Part shown: positions 56,814 to 64,000 of the stretch, one piece after another
Position numbering within the stretch: position 1 is the stretch's first letter
Layout of the letters: every line of letters starts with the position of its first letter
From: Microbacteriaceae bacterium
GTDB lineage: Bacteria > Actinomycetota > Actinomycetes > Actinomycetales > Microbacteriaceae
DNA length: 64,000 bases
Assembly: GCA_025352325.1 (NCBI GenBank)
Contig: JANXTR010000023.1
Coordinates: 1-64,000 of the forward strand
Direction: 5' to 3'
The notes under the pieces: generated by a model
Database searches by the model: none
Told to the model about the DNA's origin: nothing
Seen by the model: the letters and a program-made list of their open reading frames with translations, nothing else
Program-made: the position numbers and the translations under genes

Positions 56814-57521
56814 ATGACCATCTCCGCCCTCGAGCCGAAGCCGCTCCCCGTGTTGGCCGGGCCCCGCGCCATCTGGGGCCGCCGCATCGGCCAACTGGTG
56901 GTCGGCCTCTTCCTCTACGGGATCGGACTGGCGCTCATGGTGCGCGCCGGCATCGGTGTCGCCCCCTGGGACGTGCTTTCGCAGGGCATCGCGCACCGCA
57001 CCGGACTGCCGTTCGGACTGGTCACCAACATCCTGGGCGCTCTCGTGCTGCTGCTGTGGATCCCGATCCGGGTCCGGGTCGGCGTCGGAACCGTCGCCAA
57101 CGTGCTGCTGATCGGAACCAGCGCCCAGCTCGGGCTGAACGTCATCCCGCAGCAGACCGTGCCGTGGATCCAGGCGCTCGTCTTCGTCGGCGGGCTGTCC
57201 CTCGTCGCCGTCGCGACCGGCCTTTACATCGGCGCGCGGCTCGGGCCGGGCCCGCGGGACGGGCTGATGACGGGGCTGCACCGCCGCACGGGATGGCCAA
57301 TCTGGATCGTGCGCACCGGAATCGAAGTCGTCGTGCTTCTGGCCGGGGTGCTCCTCGGCGGCCAGTTCGGGGTCGGCACGGTCGCCTTCGCCCTGCTGAT
57401 CGGGCCGATGGTCGGCGTCGCGATGCCGCTGTTCCGGATCCCGGAGGAAGTCGCGGCACCGCTGGTGGAGCCGGTCGGGCCGGTCGGGACCGCGCCGAAG
57501 GGCGAGGAGGCGACCCCATGA
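56814..57521 (+). CDS. YczE/YyaS/YitT family membrane protein
   Basis: LVVGLFLYGIGLALMVRAGIGVAPWDVLSQGIA; LGPGPRDGLMTGLHRRTG. Confidence 0.88.
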   Translation: MTISALEPKPLPVLAGPRAIWGRRIGQLVVGLFLYGIGLALMVRAGIGVAPWDVLSQGIAHRTGLPFGLVTNILGALVLLLWIPIRVRVGVGTVANVLLIGTSAQLGLNVIPQQTVPWIQALVFVGGLSLVAVATGLYIGARLGPGPRDGLMTGLHRRTGWPIWIVRTGIEVVVLLAGVLLGGQFGVGTVAFALLIGPMVGVAMPLFRIPEEVAAPLVEPVGPVGTAPKGEEATP

Positions 57522-57646
57522 TCGTCCTTCTCGCCCTACGGGCGATCACACCGTTGGCCGCGCCCGCCACGATCGTCGCGATCGTGCGCGACCGCTTCCG
57601 GCAGGTGCCGACCCTACGGAACTACGAGAGCTTGCGCTGCGCGTAG
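57518..57646 (+). CDS. 42-aa small ORF coupled to the YczE-like gene
   Basis: ATGA overlap with the upstream stop; hydrophobic N-terminus MIVLLALRAITPLAAPATIVAIV. Confidence 0.4.
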   Translation: MIVLLALRAITPLAAPATIVAIVRDRFRQVPTLRNYESLRCA

Positions 57647-57684
57647 ACACGCATCGCGTCGCGCAACGAGCCGACGGGCGCCGT

Positions 57685-58251
57685 ATGACCCCGTCCGTCT
57701 TCGCGCACGGCCACCTGCGGCTCTACCTGCTGAGCCTGCTCGCCGCGCGACCCATGCACGGATACGAACTCATCCAGGCGCTCACCGACCGCTTCGGGGG
57801 GACATACGTCCCAAGCGCCGGCACCATCTACCCGCGCCTCGCCAAGCTCGAGGAGGATGGACTCGGCGGCGTCGAGGACGAGCTGAGCGACTCTGTGCGG
57901 CGCCTCGCGAACGAGGTGCGCACGTCCGTCACCGACGCGATGAAGACGCTGCGAGCGGATCTCGTCGCGGCTGCTCGGGATGCCAGGGCCGAGGCCCGCG
58001 CCGAAGTGTCGCGCGATCACGTCCCGCCCGCCGATGGCCTTCAGGGGGAACCGCGGGCCGACGACGCTCGCGTGCAGGCCCGGGTCGCCGTGCGCGTCGC
58101 CGAGGCAGCGATCAACGACTTCCGCCAGCAGCTGCGCACCGACCTCCGCACGGAGGTCGCGAATGGGCGCCTGGAACCCTCCGTGGTCGGGCTCCTGACG
58201 TCGCGGTTGACCGAGCTGCGGCGCGAGATCACGGCGGCCCTTCGAGCCTGA
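57685..58251 (+). CDS. PadR-family regulator lacking the wing segment
   Basis: HGHLRLYLLSLLAARPMHGYELIQALTDRFGGTYVPSAGTIYPRLAKLEEDGL, then straight to GGVEDELSDSVRRLANEV without the beta-wing. Confidence 0.8.
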   Translation: MTPSVFAHGHLRLYLLSLLAARPMHGYELIQALTDRFGGTYVPSAGTIYPRLAKLEEDGLGGVEDELSDSVRRLANEVRTSVTDAMKTLRADLVAAARDARAEARAEVSRDHVPPADGLQGEPRADDARVQARVAVRVAEAAINDFRQQLRTDLRTEVANGRLEPSVVGLLTSRLTELRREITAALRA

Positions 58252-58343
58252 AACGATTCCCGTGAACGCTGGGAAATCGACCCCCTTCGCCTCATCCGCG
58301 TGGGAAATGCACAGGTTGATCGTGCGGTGTACGCTCAGCCCTC

Positions 58344-60575
58344 GTGATTGACGACGCCCGGTCTGGCGAAGAGCCCAGGTCGCCCAAGCGCTGGCTCATC
58401 GGAAACCCGCTCCCCTCCGACAAGCTCGAGGGACAGCTGCTCCCCAAGCACCTGGCACTTCCGATCTTCGCCAGCGACCCGCTCTCCTCGGTGGCGTACG
58501 CCCCGCAGGAGCTCCTGCTGATCCTGCTCATCGGCGGGCTGTCGTTCCTGGCCTTCACCCCCTTCGTCGCGGCGGCGGTCGTGCTGCTGATGATGGTGGT
58601 CGTCATCTCCTACCGCCTGCTGATCAAGGCGTACCCCAGTGGCGGGGGCGATTACGAGGTCGCCAGCAAGAATCTGGGCGAGAAGGCCGGCCTGGTCGTC
58701 GCATCCGCCCTGCTGGTGGACTACATCATGACGGTGGCCGTGTCGGTCGCCTCGGGCGTCGACAACATCATCTCGGCGCTGCCGTTCCTCAACGGCTTCC
58801 GGGTCGAGATGGCCGTGATCTTCGTCATCCTGCTGGCCGCGGCGAACCTCCGAGGCGTGCGCGAGTCGAGCAAAGCCTTCGCCGTGCCCACCTACCTCTT
58901 CGTCGGCAGCATCGCCGTCATGATCGGCGTCGCTCTGTTCCGCACCGCGTTCGGCGACGCCCCCGTCGCCGAGACCGCCGGCTTCGCCGTCAAGGGTCAG
59001 TCGGTCGCACAGGCCGCCGTCATCCTGCTGCTGCTCCGGGCGTTCTCGAGCGGATGCTCCGCCCTCACCGGTGTCGAGGCGATCAGCAACGGTGTCCAGG
59101 CCTTCCGCCGCCCCAAGATCCAGAACGCGCAGAAGACGCTCGTCGCCATGGGCGGCATCGCGATCATCCTGTTCGTCGGCCTCATCTCGGTGGCCCTGAT
59201 CTCGGGTGTCCACTACGTCGAGGACACCTGCAACCTGGTGGGCTTCCAGGATTGCGCCACCGCTCCGCAGCGCAGCGTGATCGCGCAGATCGCCGCCGCG
59301 GTGTTCGGCAACAACTCCCTGCCCTTCTTCGTCATCCAGGCTGCGACGGCCGCGGTGCTGCTGCTCGCGGCGAACACCGCCTTCAACGGATTCCCGCTGC
59401 TCGGCTCAGTGCTCGCCACCGACCGCTACGCGCCGAAGTCCCTGGCCACCCGCGGCGACCGCCTCATCTACTCGAACGGCGTCATCGCCCTCGCCGCGAC
59501 CGCGATCGTGATCCTGGTGGTCTACCACGCGAACATCACCTCGCTGATCCAGCTCTACATCATCGGTGTCTTCGTCTCCTTCACCCTCGGCCAGACCGGC
59601 ATGATCCGGCACTGGAGACGGCTGCTGCGCGAGGGCACGGGCGAGCTCAAACGCGCTCAGGTGCGCACCTATCTGGTGATCAACAGCTTCGGCGCGTTCA
59701 TGACCTTCACCGTGCTCGTGATCGTCACCGTGACCAAGTTCACCCACGGCGCCTGGCTGGTCTTCGTGATCATGCCGATCCTCTACACGCTGATGCTCGG
59801 CGTGAACCGCTACTACCGCGACGTCGACACCGAGATCGAGGCAGATGCCACCACCCGCTTCGGTGCGGAGCGCGACCACGCGATCGTCCTGGTCGGCAAG
59901 ATCAACAAGCCCGTGCTCAAGGCTCTCGACTACGCGATCGCCGCCCGCCACGAAAGCATCGAGGCGGTCCACGTCTCGATCGACGACGCGGCCACCGCGG
60001 AGCTCGAGCGCCAGTGGGTCGAGCACAATATCAAGATCCCGCTGCGGATCCTGGGCTCGCCCTACCGCGACATCAGCGTGCCGCTGATCAAGTACATCAA
60101 GGCCTGCCGCGAGACCAACGGCTCCGAGATCGTCACGGTCTACACCCCGCAATTCATCGTGGGGCACTGGTGGGAGTACCTCCTCCACAACCACAAGGCC
60201 CGACGCATCCGTCACAAGCTGATGCTCACGCACGGGGTCATGGTCGCGCTCGTCCCGTGGCTGCTCGACTCCTCGGACATGATCTACGGCCGCCGCTCGC
60301 GGCCGCTGCCCGGGCAGGATCGTCGCGGCGAGTTGCGGCGGCCCGTTCAGCGCCGGGCGATCGCGCCGGCCAAGGCCGCAGCCGCGAAGCAGGCCCGCGC
60401 GGACGCCCGCACCCGCACCGCCGCGCGCAACGGGGTGATCGTCAAGGGCGACTCGCCGACGGGCGGCGCGGGGTCGGTCTCGACCCGGACCGGGGCGATC
60501 AAGACCGGCGGCGCGACGTTGATCGCGACCAAGGCCACGCCGAAGGCTCCCGCGAAACCCTCCGACAAGGGATGA
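58344..60575 (+). CDS. APC family permease, KimA-like
   Basis: LPIFASDPLSSVAYAPQE, AYPSGGGDYEVASKNLGE; about 12 TM plus cytosolic C-terminal domain. Confidence 0.85.
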   Translation: MIDDARSGEEPRSPKRWLIGNPLPSDKLEGQLLPKHLALPIFASDPLSSVAYAPQELLLILLIGGLSFLAFTPFVAAAVVLLMMVVVISYRLLIKAYPSGGGDYEVASKNLGEKAGLVVASALLVDYIMTVAVSVASGVDNIISALPFLNGFRVEMAVIFVILLAAANLRGVRESSKAFAVPTYLFVGSIAVMIGVALFRTAFGDAPVAETAGFAVKGQSVAQAAVILLLLRAFSSGCSALTGVEAISNGVQAFRRPKIQNAQKTLVAMGGIAIILFVGLISVALISGVHYVEDTCNLVGFQDCATAPQRSVIAQIAAAVFGNNSLPFFVIQAATAAVLLLAANTAFNGFPLLGSVLATDRYAPKSLATRGDRLIYSNGVIALAATAIVILVVYHANITSLIQLYIIGVFVSFTLGQTGMIRHWRRLLREGTGELKRAQVRTYLVINSFGAFMTFTVLVIVTVTKFTHGAWLVFVIMPILYTLMLGVNRYYRDVDTEIEADATTRFGAERDHAIVLVGKINKPVLKALDYAIAARHESIEAVHVSIDDAATAELERQWVEHNIKIPLRILGSPYRDISVPLIKYIKACRETNGSEIVTVYTPQFIVGHWWEYLLHNHKARRIRHKLMLTHGVMVALVPWLLDSSDMIYGRRSRPLPGQDRRGELRRPVQRRAIAPAKAAAAKQARADARTRTAARNGVIVKGDSPTGGAGSVSTRTGAIKTGGATLIATKATPKAPAKPSDKG

Positions 60576-60958
60576 CGCTTCTTGCGGTCCTGCTGGGCGG
60601 CCTTCTCGGCAGCGGGCTGCGCCTGGCGATCGACGCCGCACTGCCGCACTCGGACGCCGCGTTCCCGTGGTCGACCCTGCTCATCAACCTGGTCGGATCG
60701 TTCGTGCTCGCCGTCCTCGTCGCCTGGGTCTGGCCGAACGCACCCGCCTGGCTGCGTGCCGGTCTGGGCACGGGCGTCCTCGGCTCGTTCACGACTTTCT
60801 CGGCCCTGATCGTGTCGCTGCTGACCCTCACCCGCGCCGGGATGCCGCTGCTCGCGCTCGTGTACCTGCTGGTGTCGCTCGCGCTCGGGCTGGGAGCCGC
60901 GCTGCTGGGGCTGCGGATCGGGTCTCGCTCGGCTCCTGCTCGGGCGGTGGACGAGTGA
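60572..60958 (+). CDS. crcB: CrcB/Fluc fluoride channel subunit
   Basis: GGLLGSGLRLAID, LLINLVGSFVL, GSFTTFSAL; ATGA overlap with the permease. Confidence 0.88.
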   Translation: MTLLAVLLGGLLGSGLRLAIDAALPHSDAAFPWSTLLINLVGSFVLAVLVAWVWPNAPAWLRAGLGTGVLGSFTTFSALIVSLLTLTRAGMPLLALVYLLVSLALGLGAALLGLRIGSRSAPARAVDE

Positions 60959-61326
60959 GCGCGCTCGTGATCGGCGTCGCGATGCTCGCCGGTGCGCTCG
61001 GCGCCCTGCTGCGGTACGCGGCATCCACCGTCCTCGGCCGGGCGCGTCTGCCGTGGGCCGTGCTGCTCGTCAACGCGATCGGCTCGCTGATCGGCGGGGT
61101 CGTGATCGGGCTCGTGCAGTCGGGGGCGATCGGCTCGGATGCGCGACTCATCGTGCTCAGCGGCTTCGCCGGCGGGCTCACCACGTTCAGCACCTTCAGC
61201 GTCGAGACCGTGCAGCTGGCCCTTGCCGGACGGTGGCGCACCGCCCTCGGCAGCGTGCTCGCCAACCTACTGCTCGGCGTCGGCGCGGCCGTGCTCGGCT
61301 TCGCGGTGGCGGGCGGGTTCGGCTGA
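60955..61326 (+). CDS. crcB: CrcB/Fluc fluoride channel, second subunit
   Basis: GALGALLRYAAS, LLVNAIGSLIGG, GGLTTFSTFSVE; GTGA overlap. Confidence 0.9.
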   Translation: MSALVIGVAMLAGALGALLRYAASTVLGRARLPWAVLLVNAIGSLIGGVVIGLVQSGAIGSDARLIVLSGFAGGLTTFSTFSVETVQLALAGRWRTALGSVLANLLLGVGAAVLGFAVAGGFG

Positions 61327-61352
61327 GGCTCGGTTCGTCGTAGGGTGCAGAG

Positions 61353-62777
61353 GTGATCGACGAACAGCTCACGCCGGCGACGGCGCTGCCCAGGAGTACC
61401 CCGTCCGCTGAGGGGATCGACGCGAGGGGGATCGACGCCTTCGTCACCGCGCTCGAGCAGACGCCCGGGGTCGAACCGCACAGTCTCCTGATCCTGCGGC
61501 ACGGACGCGTGCTGGCCGAGGGGTGGTGGGGGCCGTACGACCGCGACCGGGTACACCTGCTGTATTCGCTGAGCAAGAGCTTCACCTCGACAGCCGTTGG
61601 ATTCGCCGTAGCCGAGGGGCTGCTGTCCCTCGACGACACGATCATCAGCCACTTCCCCGAGTTCGCGCACGAGATCACCGACGAGCGGAGCCGCAGGATC
61701 ACGGTGCGCCATCTCCTGGCCATGGCCAGCGGCCACCGCGAGGAGACGGTGGAACGCGCGTACGCGATCGATCCGATCGACCTCGTCCGCGGCTTCCTGA
61801 TGATTCCGCCCGACGAGGAGCCGGGAACCCTGTTCTGCTACAACCAGCCGTGCACCTTCACGATCGGGGCGATCGTGCAGAAGGCGAGCGGGCAGTCGCT
61901 GACGGAGTACCTGCGACCCCGCCTGCTCGACAAGCTCGGCATCGGGGAGGTCGGCTGGCAGCGCGACCTCTCGGGCCGCCAACTCGGATTCAGTGGGTTC
62001 CACGCCCCGACGGAGGCCATTGCCAAGCTCGGGCAGCTCTACCTGCAGAACGGCGTCTGGGACGGCGAGCCTCTTCTCTCGCCGGCGTGGGTCGCCGAGG
62101 CCACGCGCTCGCACATCGACAACTCGGCCTGGGAGAACTCGGACTGGCAGCAGGGCTACGGCTTCCAGTTCTGGATGGCCAGGCACGGCTATCGCGGCGA
62201 CGGCGCCTACGGGCAGTTCTGCGTGATCCTGCCCGAGCAGGACGTCGTCGTCGCCATCACGAGCCAGAGCCCCGACATGCAGGCGGTGCTCGACGCCGCG
62301 TGGGCGGAGCTGCTGCCCGCCATCGACCGCGCGTCGACCCCGACCGCGGACGCCGAGCTGGCCGCACGGCTGTCTGCGGCGCAGTTGGCTCCGGTGCCCG
62401 ACGGCGAGGTGGTCACCGGATCCTTCGCCGCCGCCCACGGCAACGACGCGGCATCGCTCACCGAGGTGCGTCTGAGCGGCGAGGGCGACGACTGGACACT
62501 CTCCCTCGTTGAGGGCGAGGACACGCTGGTGCTGCCGGTGGGCCGGGGCTCCTGGACCGTCACCGACGCGTTCGCGGTCTCCGGCGGGGTGGACGGCGAT
62601 GCGGTGGAAGACGGCGAGATGAACGGCGGTGTCCCGCGCATCGACGTGATCTTCGTCGAGACCCCGCACCGCCTCCATCTGACCTTCGACCCACCCGCCG
62701 GAACGTTCGCCGCACGATGGGAGACCGCGCCGCTGCACGCCGCATCCCTCGCGCAGAACAGGATGCCGCGTCCGTAG
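61353..62777 (+). CDS. Serine hydrolase, beta-lactamase class C family
   Basis: LYSLSKSFTSTAVGFAVAEGLLSLDD (SxxK), YNQP, RHGYRGDGAYGQ. Confidence 0.9.
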   Translation: MIDEQLTPATALPRSTPSAEGIDARGIDAFVTALEQTPGVEPHSLLILRHGRVLAEGWWGPYDRDRVHLLYSLSKSFTSTAVGFAVAEGLLSLDDTIISHFPEFAHEITDERSRRITVRHLLAMASGHREETVERAYAIDPIDLVRGFLMIPPDEEPGTLFCYNQPCTFTIGAIVQKASGQSLTEYLRPRLLDKLGIGEVGWQRDLSGRQLGFSGFHAPTEAIAKLGQLYLQNGVWDGEPLLSPAWVAEATRSHIDNSAWENSDWQQGYGFQFWMARHGYRGDGAYGQFCVILPEQDVVVAITSQSPDMQAVLDAAWAELLPAIDRASTPTADAELAARLSAAQLAPVPDGEVVTGSFAAAHGNDAASLTEVRLSGEGDDWTLSLVEGEDTLVLPVGRGSWTVTDAFAVSGGVDGDAVEDGEMNGGVPRIDVIFVETPHRLHLTFDPPAGTFAARWETAPLHAASLAQNRMPRP

Positions 62778-62794
62778 CCCGCGGTGGCCCGCCG

Positions 62795-63045
62795 CTACCG
62801 AGCGGGCCAGTGCCAGGCGGGTGCGTCGAGAAGACCCTGCCCGACGAGCACGGTCTCTCCCTGCTGCTTCTCGAGCCTGTGCACCAGCGCCTCCCGCTCG
62901 GCGAGCTGCGAGGGATGCAGGCGTGCGCGCGGTAGTGGCTCGACTTACCGCTCCCGTTGGGTCCGGTGGTGACGGTGACGGGCTCGAGCGGAACCACCAG
63001 CTACCGGAGGGAGCGGCACCCCTCGACGGCGAGAGTGCGCAGCAT
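62795..63045 (-). pseudogene. AAA-family ATPase remnant (N- and C-termini only)
   Basis: MLRTLAVEGCRSLR*LVVPLEPVTVTTGPNGSGKSS (in-frame TAG, Walker A), then in another frame LAEREALVHRLEKQQGETVLVGQGLLDAPAWHWPAR*. Confidence 0.75.
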
Positions 63046-63062
63046 CCCGCCGCCGCGTCCCG

Positions 63063-64000
63063 CTACCGCTGATCGAGCGAGCTGAGCGCGGCGACCACCT
63101 GGCGGGCGATCGTGCGGCCCGCGCGGTTCGCGCCGATCGTGGACGCGGTGGGCCCGTAGCCCGCGAAGAAGACGCGCGCGTTGCGCCAGGCCGCGCCGCC
63201 GCCGACTCCGATGCCGCCCTCCTTCTCCCGCAGTTTGAGGGGGGCGAGGTGCCGCAGTTCCGGGCGGAATCCGGTGGCCCAGATGATCGCGTCGGCGTGC
63301 TGGAAGCGGCCGTCGGGCCAGCGCACGCCGTCCGCTTCGATCGAGGAGAACATCGGGCCGGCGTGGAGCAGTCCGCGGTCGATGGCAGCCTGGATGCGGC
63401 GGGAGCGGGGCACGCCCGTAGTCGAGACGATGCTGGGCAGGGCGCGACCTTCGCGCGCCGCCGCGTCCTGGAGGGCCACCGCGCTGACGCCGGACTCGAT
63501 GTTGAGCTCCTGGTCCTCGAGGAACTCGATCGGCCGCCGGGCGACCCAGGTGATCGAGCCCGCGACGTTCTCGAGCTCCATGAGGAAGCCGATCGCGCTC
63601 GTGCCGCCGCCGACCACGACGACGTCCTTGCCGGCGAACTCGGCCGCGTCGCCGTACTCGACCGTGTGCAGCTGCCTGCCCCGGAAGTCGTTCATGCCCG
63701 GATACCAGGGAACGAACGGCGCCCCCCAGGTGCCCGTCGCGTTCACAAGCAGCCGGGTGGAGACCTCGCGCTCGCCGTAGTCGCCGCGGAAGCGCACGAC
63801 GAAACCGTCGAGCGTCGCCTCCACCCGGGTGACGTTCGCCGGGCGCACCACCTGCAGGCCGAAGTGCTGCTCGTAGCGGCGATAGAAGTCGGCCACGACC
63901 TCTTTGGCGGGCGCCTGCCGATCTGCGGTGTCGAAACTGACGCTGAGCTCCTCCATGCCGGGCAGGTCATTCACGCGGTGCGCGTACCCCAGTTTCAGCG
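63063..64000 (-). CDS. Flavin-containing monooxygenase-like oxidoreductase, running off the window
   Basis: VVVVGGGTSAIGFLMEL NADP-binding motif, AIIWATGFRPELRHL; N-terminal FAD motif lies beyond the window. Confidence 0.8.
   Translation of the reverse strand, partial: LKLGYAHRVNDLPGMEELSVSFDTADRQAPAKEVVADFYRRYEQHFGLQVVRPANVTRVEATLDGFVVRFRGDYGEREVSTRLLVNATGTWGAPFVPWYPGMNDFRGRQLHTVEYGDAAEFAGKDVVVVGGGTSAIGFLMELENVAGSITWVARRPIEFLEDQELNIESGVSAVALQDAAAREGRALPSIVSTTGVPRSRRIQAAIDRGLLHAGPMFSSIEADGVRWPDGRFQHADAIIWATGFRPELRHLAPLKLREKEGGIGVGGGAAWRNARVFFAGYGPTASTIGANRAGRTIARQVVAALSSLDQR

Noticed and set aside
58251-58344. c-di-AMP (ydaO) or fluoride riboswitch before the KimA-like permease
   Set aside because: Only about 90 nt, no recognisable core; a TACGCT -10-like box just before the GTG suggests near-leaderless transcription.
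1-64000. CRISPR arrays, prophage, integrase, IS elements, tRNA/rRNA genes
   Set aside because: No regularly spaced repeats, transposase/integrase motifs or tRNA T-loop signatures were noticed; tRNAscan-SE and ISfinder would be decisive.

Overview
High-GC actinobacterial chromosomal segment, most likely Microbacteriaceae (DUF7882-type protein, MocR/YczE pair, leaderless genes, 'TCGAGTAGCGCC'-type intergenic repeat). It is densely coding with about 50 supportable genes; no rRNA, tRNA, CRISPR array or intact mobile element was seen. Main blocks: (i) a translationally coupled operon of an FbiC/CofGH-like radical-SAM protein, an alpha/beta hydrolase and a Baeyer-Villiger monooxygenase, in which the CofH half has lost its CX3CX2C motif; (ii) a bacteriophytochrome-GGDEF protein, an EAL protein and an orphan Ser/Thr kinase; (iii) a sulfur/flavin cluster (metY-like, NtaA/DszA-like monooxygenase, FMN reductase); (iv) a GH127/ABC sugar-uptake locus with a LacI regulator; (v) an envelope/lipid locus around an OmpR-type two-component system, with five matches to an 11-bp-periodic direct repeat (TCTYAGA-N4-TCTGRGG) 10-11 nt upstream of -10-like hexamers of five genes; (vi) a KimA-like APC permease followed by two overlapping CrcB genes; (vii) several decayed genes: half MFS, frameshifted DUF222/HNH gene with an intact SOS box, internally deleted GNAT and AAA-ATPase genes, truncated COG4705 paralog. 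All calls come from reading the sequence and remembered family motifs; no searches were run.
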